This document shows, one piece after another, positions 47,001 to 62,000 of a stretch of DNA of 64,000 nt (its first letter is position 1; every line of letters starts with the position of its first letter). The stretch is taken from positions 124,001 to 188,000 of the forward strand of contig JALJCO010000066.1 in assembly GCA_023101725.1 (NCBI GenBank). Reading direction: 5' to 3'. The position numbers and the translations under genes were made by a program. The notes beneath the pieces are model-generated. The model worked only from the letters and a program-made list of their open reading frames with translations. It did not search any database and had not been told where the DNA came from. Origin of the DNA: Atherinomorus stipes. Taxonomy: Eukaryota; Chordata; Actinopteri; Atheriniformes; Atherinidae.

Positions 47001-50000
47001 TATTTGACTGAGACACTATTTCTGTATAGTGTTGTGCTGAATAGCACTGACAATCTCACTTGGACTGTTGGAATTCATGACTCCTAGTTTGACTGTGTCC
47101 AGTTAACTTGAATGATCTTTAGTCAATAGAAACCAAACAGCTGCTTATGTGTCCGAGAATACCAAGTGACATTTTTTTTGCCATAACAGGAAAACAGGAA
47201 CTTTAGACCCCCCTGAGTAAAGACTTGTTCTGTTATTTGTGACTTTTCCCATGCTGACTCTAGACTTGACACCAGACTTTTGTTTTAAAGTAACTGTCTC
47301 ACAGGTGTCCTTCAGTTGTCTCTTACTGCAATCCAACCGCTGTCAAAGTAACAGTCATCACTGTGTTTTTATCCAAACAGAGTAAAAGATTTTCACAACA
47401 AATGATAGCACAAGTGTGAAATTTTTCTCATAAATGATCTGAGGAGATGAACGCAGCGGCCCTGAAAGTTCAAAACAGTGAGGGTCATGCATGGGGAAAA
47501 AGAAGGAGAAAACAAAGTCCTCCTTCCCTGTCATGCTAGTTTTCAGCGTAGCCTGAGACTCATCAAAGTGTTTGCTTTTGGTCTGGAATGTGAGAGGACT
47601 CAGGCTCCGCCCACTATACTGTTGAGGATTGGAGGGGTTTTGTCTTTGGCCTTGGGGTTTTCTCCTCAGACATTGAATTTGTGACAAAGTTAGGAGCAGC
47701 GTTCTGTGGTGGTGAAACGTGGGTTGCTGTCAATATAAACACATCCTGGAGTCACTTTGAGCTTGGCTGTGCTAGCTAAGGGGAACAGCTGCTGCAGAGC
47801 TTTCGCCGGCCCACAGTGGCAATTGAGCCAGCAGGGGGTCATGTAGCAGGCCCTGCTCAGGTGCAGATGTGCTTGCACATGCAGCACACATGACAAATTG
47901 GATACGATACAGAGAAGATTAGCATGGCCCCTGCGAAAGGATGACACGCAAATCCGTGAAGCGTAACCACATTTTGTTACTGCCAGGGTTACCAATCCTA
48001 GGATTTCCCTAGTGTTATAGCAGCTGCACAGTCCCTCTTGGGTTTCCAGCCCCAGGAGTCCTCCATTTCAGTGATGTTTGATGAAGGACAATCTCACAAT
48101 GACCCACCAGACCAATGTTGGGCTTTAATATTTGACTGAGACACTATTTCTGTATAGTGTTGTGCTGAATAGCACTGACAATCTCACTTGGACTGTTGGA
48201 ATTCATGACTCCTAGTTTGACTGTGTCCAGTTAACTTGAATGATCTTTAGTCAATAGAAACCAAACAGCTGCTTATGTGTCCGAGAATACCAAGTGACAT
48301 TTTTTTTGCCATAACAGGAAAACAGGAACTTTAGACCCCCCTGAGTAAAGACTTGTTCTGTTATTTGTGACTTTTCCCATGCTGACTCTAGACTTGACAC
48401 CAGACTTTTGTTTTAAAGTAACTGTCTCACAGGTGTCCTTCAGTTGTCTCTTACTGCAATCCAACCGCTGTCAAAGTAACAGTCATCACTGTGTTTTTAT
48501 CCAAACAGAGTAAAAGATTTTCACAACAAATGATAGCACAAGTGTGAAATTTTTCTCATAAATGATCTGAGGAGATGAACGCAGCGGCCCTGAAAGTTCA
48601 AAACAGTGAGGGTCATGCATGGGGAAAAAGAAGGAGAAAACAAAGTCCTCCTTCCCTGTCATGCTAGTTTTCAGCGTAGCCTGAGACTCATCAAAGTGTT
48701 TGCTTTTGGTCTGGAATGTGAGAGGACTCAGGCTCCGCCCACTATACTGTTGAGGATTGGAGGGGTTTTGTCTTTGGCCTTGGGGTTTTCTCCTCAGACA
48801 TTGAATTTGTGACAAAGTTAGGAGCAGCGTTCTGTGGTGGTGAAACGTGGGTTGCTGTCAATATAAACACATCCTGGAGTCACTTTGAGCTTGGCTGTGC
48901 TAGCTAAGGGGAACAGCTGCTGCAGAGCTTTCGCCGGCCCACAGTGGCAATTGAGCCAGCAGGGGGTCATGTAGCAGGCCCTGCTCAGGTGCAGATGTGC
49001 TTGCACATGCAGCACACATGACAAATTGGATACGATACAGAGAAGATTAGCATGGCCCCTGCGAAAGGATGACACGCAAATCCGTGAAGCGTAACCACAT
49101 TTTGTTACTGCCAGGGTTACCAATCCTAGGATTTCCCTAGTGTTATTGCAGCTGCACAGTCCCTCTTGGGTTTCCAGCCCCAGGAGTCCTCCATTTCAGT
49201 GATGTTTGATGAAGGACAATCTCACAATGACCCACCAGACCAATGTTGGGCTTTGATATTTGACTGAGACACTATTTCTGTATAGTGTTGTGCTGAATAG
49301 CACTGACAATCTCACTTGGACTGTTGGAATTCATGACTCCTAGTTTGACTGTGTCCAGTTAACTTGAATGATCTTTAGTCAATAGAAACCAAACAGCTGC
49401 TTATGTGTCCGAGAATACCAAGTGACATTTTTTTTGCCATAACAGGAAAACAGGAACTTTAGACCCCCCTGAGTAAAGACTTGTTCTGTTATTTGTGACT
49501 TTTCCCATGCTGACTCTAGACTTGACACCAGACTTTTGTTTTAAAGTAACTGTCTCACAGGTGTCCTTCAGTTGTCTCTTACTGCAATCCAACCGCTGTC
49601 AAAGTAACAGTCATCACTGTGTTTTTATCCAAACAGAGTAAAAGATTTTCACAACAAATGATGGCACAAGTGTGAAATTTTTCTCATAAATGATCTGAGG
49701 AGATGAACGCAGCGGCCCTGAAAGTTCAAAACAGTGAGGGTCATGCATGGGGAAAAAGAAGGAGAAAACAAAGTCCTCCTTCCCTGTCATGCTAGTTTTC
49801 AGCGTAGCCTGAGACTCATCAAAGTGTTTGCTTTTGGTCTGGAATGTGAGAGGACTCAGGCTCCGCCCACTATACTGTTGAGGATTGGAGGGGTTTTGTC
49901 TTTGGCCTTGGGGTTTTCTCCTCAGACATTGAATTTGTGACAAAGTTAGGAGCAGCGTTCTGTGGTGGTGAAACGTGGGTTGCTGTCAATATAAACACAT

Positions 50001-53000
50001 CCTGGAGTCACTTTGAGCTTGGCTGTGCTAGCTAAGGGGAACAGCTGCTGCAGAGCTTTCGCCGGCCCACAGTGGCAATTGAGCCAGCAGGGGGTCATGT
50101 AGCAGGCCCTGCTCAGGTGCAGATGTGCTTGCACATGCAGCACACATGACAAATTGGATACGATACAGAGAAGATTAGCATGGCCCCTGCGAAAGGATGA
50201 CACGCAAATCCGTGAAGCGTAACCACATTTTGTTACTGCCAGGGTTACCAATCCTAGGATTTCCCTAGTGTTATTGCAGCTGCACAGTCCCTCTTGGGTT
50301 TCCAGCCCCAGGAGTCCTCCATTTCAGTGATGTTTGATGAAGGACAATCTCACAATGACCCACCAGACCAATGTTGGGCTTTGATATTTGACTGAGACAC
50401 TATTTCTGTATAGTGTTGTGCTGAATAGCACTGACAATCTCACTTGGACTGTTGGAATTCATGACTCCTAGTTTGACTGTGTCCAGTTAACTTGAATGAT
50501 CTTTAGTCAATAGAAACCAAACAGCTGCTTATGTGTCCGAGAATACCAAGTGACATTTTTTTTGCCATAACAGGAAAACAGGAACTTTAGACCCCCCTGA
50601 GTAAAGACTTGTTCTGTTATTTGTGACTTTTCCCATGCTGACTCTAGACTTGACACCAGACTTTTGTTTTAAAGTAACTGTCTCACAGGTGTCCTTCAGT
50701 TGTCTCTTACTGCAATCCAACCGCTGTCAAAGTAACAGTCATCACTGTGTTTTTATCCAAACAGAGTAAAAGATTTTCACAACAAATGATAGCACAAGTG
50801 TGAAATTTTTCTCATAAATGATCTGAGGAGATGAACGCAGCGGCCCTGAAAGTTCAAAACAGTGAGGGTCATGCATGGGGAAAAAGAAGGAGAAAACAAA
50901 GTCCTCCTTCCCTGTCATGCTAGTTTTCAGCGTAGCCTGAGACTCATCAAAGTGTTTGCTTTTGGTCTGGAATGTGAGAGGACTCAGGCTCCGCCCACTA
51001 TACTGTTGAGGATTGGAGGGGTTTTGTCTTTGGCCTTGGGGTTTTCTCCTCAGACATTGAATTTGTGACAAAGTTAGGAGCAGCGTTCTGTGGTGGTGAA
51101 ACGTGGGTTGCTGTCAATATAAACACATCCTGGAGTCACTTTGAGCTTGGCTGTGCTAGCTAAGGGGAACAGCTGCTGCAGAGCTTTCGCCGGCCCACAG
51201 TGGCAATTGAGCCAGCAGGGGGTCATGTAGCAGGCCCTGCTCAGGTGCAGATGTGCTTGCACATGCAGCACACATGACAAATTGGATACGATACAGAGAA
51301 GATTAGCATGGCCCCTGCGAAAGGATGACACGCAAATCCGTGAAGCGTAACCACATTTTGTTACTGCCAGGGTTACCAATCCTAGGATTTCCCTAGTGTT
51401 ATTGCAGCTGCACAGTCCCTCTTGGGTTTCCAGCCCCAGGAGTCCTCCATTTCAGTGATGTTTGATGAAGGACAATCTCACAATGACCCACCAGACCAAT
51501 GTTGGGCTTTGATATTTGACTGAGACACTATTTCTGTATAGTGTTGTGCTGAATAGCACTGACAATCTCACTTGGACTGTTGGAATTCATGACTCCTAGT
51601 TTGACTGTGTCCAGTTAACTTGAATGATCTTTAGTCAATAGAAACCAAACAGCTGCTTATGTGTCCGAGAATACCAAGTGACATTTTTTTTGCCATAACA
51701 GGAAAACAGGAACTTTAGACCCCCTGAGTAAAGACTTGTTCTGTTATTTGTGACTTTTCCCATGCTGACTCTAGACTTGACACCAGACTTTTGTTTTAAA
51801 GTAACTGTCTCACAGGTGTCCTTCAGTTGTCTCTTACTGCAATCCAACCGCTGTCAAAGTAACAGTCATCACTGTGTTTTTATCCAAACAGAGTAAAAGA
51901 TTTTCACAACAAATGATAGCACAAGTGTGAAATTTTTCTCATAAATGATCTGAGGAGATGAACGCAGCGGCCCTGAAAGTTCAAAACAGTGAGGGTCATG
52001 CATGGGGAAAAAGAAGGAGAAAACAAAGTCCTCCTTCCCTGTCATGCTAGTTTTCAGCGTAGCCTGAGACTCATCAAAGTGTTTGCTTTTGGTCTGGAAT
52101 GTGAGAGGACTCAGGCTCCGCCCACTATACTGTTGAGGATTGGAGGGGTTTTGTCTTTGGCCTTGGGGTTTTCTCCTCAGACATTGAATTTGTGACAAAG
52201 TTAGGAGCAGCGTTCTGTGGTGGTGAAACGTGGGTTGCTGTCAATATAAACACATCCTGGAGTCACTTTGAGCTTGGCTGTGCTAGCTAAGGGGAACAGC
52301 TGCTGCAGAGCTTTCGCCGGCCCACAGTGGCAATTGAGCCAGCAGGGGGTCATGTAGCAGGCCCTGCTCAGGTGCAGATGTGCTTGCACATGCAGCACAC
52401 ATGACAAATTGGATACGATACAGAGAAGATTAGCATGGCCCCTGCGAAAGGATGACACGCAAATCCGTGAAGCGTAACCACATTTTGTTACTGCCAGGGT
52501 TACCAATCCTAGGATTTCCCTAGTGTTATTGCAGCTGCACAGTCCCTCTTGGGTTTCCAGCCCCAGGAGTCCTCCATTTCAGTGATGTTTGATGAAGGAC
52601 AATCTCACAATGACCCACCAGACCAATGTTGGGCTTTGATATTTGACTGAGACACTATTTCTGTATAGTGTTGTGCTGAATAGCACTGACAATCTCACTT
52701 GGACTGTTGGAATTCATGACTCCTAGTTTGCCTGTGTCCAGTTAACTTGAATGATCTTTAGTCAATAGAAACCAAACAGCTGCTTATGTGTCCGAGAATA
52801 CCAAGTGACATTTTTTTTTGCCATAACAGGAAAACAGGAACTTTAGACCCCCCTGAGTAAAGACTTGTTCTGTTATTTGTGACTTTTCCCATGCTGACTC
52901 TAGACTTGACACCAGACTTTTGTTTTAAAGTAACTGTCTCACAGGTGTCCTTCAGTTGTCTCTTACTGCAATCCAACCGCTGTCAAAGTAACAGTCATCA

Positions 53001-56000
53001 CTGTGTTTTTATCCAAACAGAGTAAAAGATTTTCACAACAAATGATAGCACAAGTGTGAAATTTTTCTCATAAATGATCTGAGGAGATGAACGCAGCGGC
53101 CCTGAAAGTTCAAAACAGTGAGGGTCATGCATGGGGAAAAAGAAGGAGAAAACAAAGTCCTCCTTCCCTGTCATGCTAGTTTTCAGCGTAGCCTGAGACT
53201 CATCAAAGTGTTTGCTTTTGGTCTGGAATGTGAGAGGACTCAGGCTCCGCCCACTATACTGTTGAGGATTGGAGGGGTTTTGTCTTTGGCCTTGGGGTTT
53301 TCTCCTCAGACATTGAATTTGTGACAAAGTTAGGAGCAGCGTTCTGTGGTGGTGAAACGTGGGTTGCTGTCAATATAAACACATCCTGGAGTCACTTTGA
53401 GCTTGGCTGTGCTAGCTAAGGGGAACAGCTGCTGCAGAGCTTTCGCCGGCCCACAGTGGCAATTGAGCCAGCAGGGGGTCATGTAGCAGGCCCTGCTCAG
53501 GTGCAGATGTGCTTGCACATGCAGCACACATGACAAATTGGATACGATACAGAGAAGATTAGCATGGCCCCTGCGAAAGGATGACACGCAAATCCGTGAA
53601 GCGTAACCACATTTTGTTACTGCCAGGGTTACCAATCCTAGGATTTCCCTAGTGTTATTGCAGCTGCACAGTCCCTCTTGGGTTTCCAGCCCCAGGAGTC
53701 CTCCATTTCAGTGATGTTTGATGAAGGACAATCTCACAATGACCCACCAGACCAATGTTGGGCTTTGATATTTGACTGAGACACTATTTCTGTATAGTGT
53801 TGTGCTGAATAGCACTGACAATCTCACTTGGACTGTTGGAATTCATGACTCCTAGTTTGACTGTGTCCAGTTAACTTGAATGATCTTTAGTCAATAGAAA
53901 CCAAACAGCTGCTTATGTGTCCGAGAATACCAAGTGACATTTTTTTTGCCATAACAGGAAAACAGGAACTTTAGACCCCCCTGAGTAAAGACTTGTTCTG
54001 TTACTTGTGACTTTTCCCAAGCTGACTCTAGACTTGACACCAGACTTTTGTTTTAAAGTAACTGTCTCACAGGTGTCCTTCAGTTGTCTATTACTGCAAT
54101 CCAACCGCTGTCAAAGTAGCAGTCATCACTGTGTTTTTATCCAAACAGAGTAAAAGATTTTCACAACAAATGATAGCACAAGTGTGAAATTTTTCTCATA
54201 CGTAAATGATCTGAGGAGATGAACGCAGCGGCCCTGAAAGTTCAAAACAGTGAGGGTCATGCATGGGGAAAAAGAAGGAGAAAACAAAGTCCTCCTTCCC
54301 TGTCATACTAGTTTTCAGCGTAGCCTGAGACTCATCAAAGTGTTTGCTTTTGGTCTGGAATGTGAGAGGACTCAGGCTCCGCCCACTATACTGTTGAGGA
54401 TTGGAGGGGGTTTGTCTTTGGCCTTGGGGTTTTCCCCTCAGACATTGAATTTGTGACAAAGTTCGGAGCAGCGTTCTGTGGTGGCGAAACGTGGGTTGCT
54501 GTCATTATAAACACATCCTGGAGTCACTTTGAGCTTGGCTGTGCTAGCTAAGGGGAACAGCTGCTGCAGAGCTTTCGCCGGCCCACAGTGGCAATTGAGC
54601 CAGCAGGGGGTCATGTAGCAGGCCCTGCTCAGGTGCAGATGTGCTTGCACATGCAGCACACATGACAAATTGGATACGATACAGAGAAGATTAGCATGGC
54701 CCCTGCGAAAGGATGACACGCAAATCCGTGAAGCGTAACCACATTTTGTTACTGCCGGGGTTACCAATCCTAGGATTTCCCTAGTGTTATAGCAGCTGCA
54801 CAGTCCCTCTTGGTTTTCCAGCCCCAGGAGTCCCCCATTTCAGTGATGTTTGATTAAGGACAATCTCACAATGACCCACCAGACCAATGTTGGGCTTTAA
54901 TATTTGACTGAGACACTATTTCTGTATAGTGTTGTGCTGAATAGCACTGACAATCTCACTTGGACTGTTGGAATTCATGACTCGTAGTTTGACTGTGTCC
55001 AGTTAACTTGAATGATCTTTAGTCAATAGAAACCAAACAGCTGCTTATGTGTCCGAGAATACCAAGTGACAATTTTTTGCCATAACAGGAAAACAGGAAC
55101 TTTAGACCCCCCTGAGTAAAGACTTGTTCTGTTACTTGTGACTTTTCCCAAGCTGACTCTAGACTTGACACCAGACTTTTGTTTTAAAGTAACTGTCTCA
55201 CAGGTGTCCTTCAGTTGTCTATTACTGCAATCCAACCGCTGTCAAAGTAGCAGTCATCACTGTGTTTTTATCCAAACAGAGTAAAAGATTTTCACAACAA
55301 ATGATAGCACAAGTGTGAAATTTTTCTCATACGTAAATGATCTGAGGAGATGAACGCAGCGGCCCTGAAAGTTCAAAACAGTGAGGGTCATGCATGGGGA
55401 AAAAGAAGGAGAAAACAAAGTCCTCCTTCCCTGTCATACTAGTTTTCAGCGTAGCCTGAGACTCATCAAAGTGTTTGCTTTTGGTCTGGAATGTGAGAGG
55501 ACTCAGGCTCCGCCCACTATACTGTTGAGGATTGGAGGGGGTTTGTCTTTGGCCTTGGGGTTTTCCCCTCAGACATTGAATTTGTGACAAAGTTCGGAGC
55601 AGCGTTCTGTGGTGGCGAAACGTGGGTTGCTGTCATTATAAACACATCCTGGAGTCACTTTGAGCTTGGCTGTGCTAGCTAAGGGGAACAGCTGCTGCAG
55701 AGCTTTCGCCGGCCCACAGTGGCAATTGAGCCAGCAGGGGGTCATGTAGCAGGCCCTGCTCAGGTGCAGATGTGCTTGCACATGCAGCACACATGACAAA
55801 TTGGATACGATACAGAGAAGATTAGCATGGCCCCTGCGAAAGGATGACACGCAAATCCGTGAAGCGTAACCACATTTTGTTACTGCCGGGGTTACCAATC
55901 CTAGGATTTCCCTAGTGTTATAGCAGCTGCACAGTCCCTCTTGGTTTTCCAGCCCCAGGAGTCCCCCATTTCAGTGATGTTTGATTAAGGACAATCTCAC

Positions 56001-59000
56001 AATGACCCACCAGACCAATGTTGGGCTTTAATATTTGACTGAGACACTATTTCTGTATAGTGTTGTGCTGAATAGCACTGACAATCTCACTTGGACTGTT
56101 GGAATTCATGACTCGTAGTTTGACTGTGTCCAGTTAACTTGAATGATCTTTAGTCAATAGAAACCAAACAGCTGCTTATGTGTCCGAGAATACCAAGTGA
56201 CATTTTTTTTGCCATAACAGGAAAACAGGAACTTTAGACCCCCCTGAGTAAAGACTTGTTCTGTTACTTGTGACTTTTCCCAAGCTGACTCTAGACTTGA
56301 CACCAGACTTTTGTTTTAAAGTAACTGTCTCACAGGTGTCCTTCAGTTGTCTATTACTGCAATCCAACCGCTGTCAAAGTAGCAGTCATCACTGTGTTTT
56401 TATCCAAACAGAGTAAAAGATTTTCACAACAAATGATAGCACAAGTGTGAAATTTTTCTCATACGTAAATGATCTGAGGAGATGAACGCAGCGGCCCTGA
56501 AAGTTCAAAACAGTGAGGGTCATGCATGGGGAAAAAGAAGGAGAAAACAAAGTCCTCCTTCCCTGTCATACTAGTTTTCAGCGTAGCCTGAGACTCATCA
56601 AAGTGTTTGCTTTTGGTCTGGAATGTGAGAGGACTCAGGCTCCGCCCACTATACTGTTGAGGATTGGAGGGGGTTTGTCTTTGGCCTTGGGGTTTTCCCC
56701 TCAGACATTGAATTTGTGACAAAGTTCGGAGCAGCGTTCTGTGGTGGCGAAACGTGGGTTGCTGTCATTATAAACACATCCTGGAGTCACTTTGAGCTTG
56801 GCTGTGCTAGCTAAGGGGAACAGCTGCTGCAGAGCTTTCGCCGGCCCACAGTGGCAATTGAGCCAGCAGGGGGTCATGTAGCAGGCCCTGCTCAGGTGCA
56901 GATGTGCTTGCACATGCAGCACACATGACAAATTGGATACGATACAGAGAAGATTAGCATGGCCCCTGCGAAAGGATGACACGCAAATCCGTGAAGCGTA
57001 ACCACATTTTGTTACTGCCGGGGTTACCAATCCTAGGATTTCCCTAGTGTTATAGCAGCTGCACAGTCCCTCTTGGTTTTCCAGCCCCAGGAGTCCCCCA
57101 TTTCAGTGATGTTTGATTAAGGACAATCTCACAATGACCCACCAGACCAATGTTGGGCTTTAATATTTGACTGAGACACTATTTCTGTATAGTGTTGTGC
57201 TGAATAGCACTGACAATCTCACTTGGACTGTTGGAATTCATGACTCGTAGTTTGACTGTGTCCAGTTAACTTGAATGATCTTTAGTCAATAGAAACCAAA
57301 CAGCTGCTTATGTGTCCGAGAATACCAAGTGACAATTTTTTGCCATAACAGGAAAACAGGAACTTTAGACCCCCCTGAGTAAAGACTTGTTCTGTTACTT
57401 GTGACTTTTCCCAAGCTGACTCTAGACTTGACACCAGACTTTTGTTTTAAAGTAACTGTCTCACAGGTGTCCTTCAGTTGTCTATTACTGCAATCCAACC
57501 GCTGTCAAAGTAGCAGTCATCACTGTGTTTTTATCCAAACAGAGTAAAAGATTTTCACAACAAATGATAGCACAAGTGTGAAATTTTTCTCATACGTAAA
57601 TGATCTGAGGAGATGAACGCAGCGGCCCTGAAAGTTCAAAACAGTGAGGGTCATGCATGGGGAAAAAGAAGGAGAAAACAAAGTCCTCCTTCCCTGTCAT
57701 ACTAGTTTTCAGCGTAGCCTGAGACTCATCAAAGTGTTTGCTTTTGGTCTGGAATGTGAGAGGACTCAGGCTCCGCCCACTATACTGTTGAGGATTGGAG
57801 GGGGTTTGTCTTTGGCCTTGGGGTTTTCCCCTCAGACATTGAATTTGTGACAAAGTTCGGAGCAGCGTTCTGTGGTGGCGAAACGTGGGTTGCTGTCATT
57901 ATAAACACATCCTGGAGTCACTTTGAGCTTGGCTGTGCTAGCTAAGGGGAACAGCTGCTGCAGAGCTTTCGCCGGCCCACAGTGGCAATTGAGCCAGCAG
58001 GGGGTCATGTAGCAGGCCCTGCTCAGGTGCAGATGTGCTTGCACATGCAGCACACATGACAAATTGGATACGATACAGAGAAGATTAGCATGGCCCCTGC
58101 GAAAGGATGACACGCAAATCCGTGAAGCGTAACCACATTTTGTTACTGCCGGGGTTACCAATCCTAGGATTTCCCTAGTGTTATAGCAGCTGCACAGTCC
58201 CTCTTGGTTTTCCAGCCCCAGGAGTCCCCCATTTCAGTGATGTTTGATTAAGGACAATCTCACAATGACCCACCAGACCAATGTTGGGCTTTAATATTTG
58301 ACTGAGACACTATTTCTGTATAGTGTTGTGCTGAATAGCACTGACAATCTCACTTGGACTGTTGGAATTCATGACTCGTAGTTTGACTGTGTCCAGTTAA
58401 CTTGAATGATCTTTAGTCAATAGAAACCAAACAGCTGCTTATGTGTCCGAGAATACCAAGTGACAATTTTTTGCCATAACAGGAAAACAGGAACTTTAGA
58501 CCCCCCTGAGTAAAGACTTGTTCTGTTACTTGTGACTTTTCCCAAGCTGACTCTAGACTTGACACCAGACTTTTGTTTTAAAGTAACTGTCTCACAGGTG
58601 TCCTTCAGTTGTCTATTACTGCAATCCAACCGCTGTCAAAGTAGCAGTCATCACTGTGTTTTTATCCAAACAGAGTAAAAGATTTTCACAACAAATGATA
58701 GCACAAGTGTGAAATTTTTCTCATACGTAAATGATCTGAGGAGATGAACGCAGCGGCCCTGAAAGTTCAAAACAGTGAGGGTCATGCATGGGGAAAAAGA
58801 AGGAGAAAACAAAGTCCTCCTTCCCTGTCATACTAGTTTTCAGCGTAGCCTGAGACTCATCAAAGTGTTTGCTTTTGGTCTGGAATGTGAGAGGACTCAG
58901 GCTCCGCCCACTATACTGTTGAGGATTGGAGGGGGTTTGTCTTTGGCCTTGGGGTTTTCCCCTCAGACATTGAATTTGTGACAAAGTTCGGAGCAGCGTT

Positions 59001-62000
59001 CTGTGGTGGCGAAACGTGGGTTGCTGTCATTATAAACACATCCTGGAGTCACTTTGAGCTTGGCTGTGCTAGCTAAGGGGAACAGCTGCTGCAGAGCTTT
59101 CGCCGGCCCACAGTGGCAATTGAGCCAGCAGGGGGTCATGTAGCAGGCCCTGCTCAGGTGCAGATGTGCTTGCACATGCAGCACACATGACAAATTGGAT
59201 ACGATACAGAGAAGATTAGCATGGCCCCTGCGAAAGGATGACACGCAAATCCGTGAAGCGTAACCACATTTTGTTACTGCCGGGGTTACCAATCCTAGGA
59301 TTTCCCTAGTGTTATAGCAGCTGCACAGTCCCTCTTGGTTTTCCAGCCCCAGGAGTCCCCCATTTCAGTGATGTTTGATTAAGGACAATCTCACAATGAC
59401 CCACCAGACCAATGTTGGGCTTTAATATTTGACTGAGACACTATTTCTGTATAGTGTTGTGCTGAATAGCACTGACAATCTCACTTGGACTGTTGGAATT
59501 CATGACTCGTAGTTTGACTGTGTCCAGTTAACTTGAATGATCTTTAGTCAATAGAAACCAAACAGCTGCTTATGTGTCCGAGAATACCAAGTGACAATTT
59601 TTTGCCATAACAGGAAAACAGGAACTTTAGACCCCCCTGAGTAAAGACTTGTTCTGTTACTTGTGACTTTTCCCAAGCTGACTCTAGACTTGACACCAGA
59701 CTTTTGTTTTAAAGTAACTGTCTCACAGGTGTCCTTCAGTTGTCTATTACTGCAATCCAACCGCTGTCAAAGTAGCAGTCATCACTGTGTTTTTATCCAA
59801 ACAGAGTAAAAGATTTTCACAACAAATGATAGCACAAGTGTGAAATTTTTCTCATACGTAAATGATCTGAGGAGATGAACGCAGCGGCCCTGAAAGTTCA
59901 AAACAGTGAGGGTCATGCATGGGGAAAAAGAAGGAGAAAACAAAGTCCTCCTTCCCTGTCATACTAGTTTTCAGCGTAGCCTGAGACTCATCAAAGTGTT
60001 TGCTTTTGGTCTGGAATGTGAGAGGACTCAGGCTCCGCCCACTATACTGTTGAGGATTGGAGGGGGTTTGTCTTTGGCCTTGGGGTTTTCCCCTCAGACA
60101 TTGAATTTGTGACAAAGTTCGGAGCAGCGTTCTGTGGTGGCGAAACGTGGGTTGCTGTCATTATAAACACATCCTGGAGTCACTTTGAGCTTGGCTGTGC
60201 TAGCTAAGGGGAACAGCTGCTGCAGAGCTTTCGCCGGCCCACAGTGGCAATTGAGCCAGCAGGGGGTCATGTAGCAGGCCCTGCTCAGGTGCAGATGTGC
60301 TTGCACATGCAGCACACATGACAAATTGGATACGATACAGAGAAGATTAGCATGGCCCCTGCGAAAGGATGACACGCAAATCCGTGAAGCGTAACCACAT
60401 TTTGTTACTGCCGGGGTTACCAATCCTAGGATTTCCCTAGTGTTATAGCAGCTGCACAGTCCCTCTTGGTTTTCCAGCCCCAGGAGTCCCCCATTTCAGT
60501 GATGTTTGATTAAGGACAATCTCACAATGACCCACCAGACCAATGTTGGGCTTTAATATTTGACTGAGACACTATTTCTGTATAGTGTTGTGCTGAATAG
60601 CACTGACAATCTCACTTGGACTGTTGGAATTCATGACTCGTAGTTTGACTGTGTCCAGTTAACTTGAATGATCTTTAGTCAATAGAAACCAAACAGCTGC
60701 TTATGTGTCCGAGAATACCAAGTGACAATTTTTTGCCATAACAGGAAAACAGGAACTTTAGACCCCCCTGAGTAAAGACTTGTTCTGTTACTTGTGACTT
60801 TTCCCAAGCTGACTCTAGACTTGACACCAGACTTTTGTTTTAAAGTAACTGTCTCACAGGTGTCCTTCAGTTGTCTATTACTGCAATCCAACCGCTGTCA
60901 AAGTAGCAGTCATCACTGTGTTTTTATCCAAACAGAGTAAAAGATTTTCACAACAAATGATAGCACAAGTGTGAAATTTTTCTCATACGTAAATGATCTG
61001 AGGAGATGAACGCAGCGGCCCTGAAAGTTCAAAACAGTGAGGGTCATGCATGGGGAAAAAGAAGGAGAAAACAAAGTCCTCCTTCCCTGTCATACTAGTT
61101 TTCAGCGTAGCCTGAGACTCATCAAAGTGTTTGCTTTTGGTCTGGAATGTGAGAGGACTCAGGCTCCGCCCACTATACTGTTGAGGATTGGAGGGGGTTT
61201 GTCTTTGGCCTTGGGGTTTTCCCCTCAGACATTGAATTTGTGACAAAGTTCGGAGCAGCGTTCTGTGGTGGCGAAACGTGGGTTGCTGTCATTATAAACA
61301 CATCCTGGAGTCACTTTGAGCTTGGCTGTGCTAGCTAAGGGGAACAGCTGCTGCAGAGCTTTCGCCGGCCCACAGTGGCAATTGAGCCAGCAGGGGGTCA
61401 TGTAGCAGGCCCTGCTCAGGTGCAGATGTGCTTGCACATGCAGCACACATGACAAATTGGATACGATACAGAGAAGATTAGCATGGCCCCTGCGAAAGGA
61501 TGACACGCAAATCCGTGAAGCGTAACCACATTTTGTTACTGCCGGGGTTACCAATCCTAGGATTTCCCTAGTGTTATAGCAGCTGCACAGTCCCTCTTGG
61601 TTTTCCAGCCCCAGGAGTCCCCCATTTCAGTGATGTTTGATTAAGGACAATCTCACAATGACCCACCAGACCAATGTTGGGCTTTAATATTTGACTGAGA
61701 CACTATTTCTGTATAGTGTTGTGCTGAATAGCACTGACAATCTCACTTGGACTGTTGGAATTCATGACTCGTAGTTTGACTGTGTCCAGTTAACTTGAAT
61801 GATCTTTAGTCAATAGAAACCAAACAGCTGCTTATGTGTCCGAGAATACCAAGTGACAATTTTTTGCCATAACAGGAAAACAGGAACTTTAGACCCCCCT
61901 GAGTAAAGACTTGTTCTGTTACTTGTGACTTTTCCCAAGCTGACTCTAGACTTGACACCAGACTTTTGTTTTAAAGTAACTGTCTCACAGGTGTCCTTCA

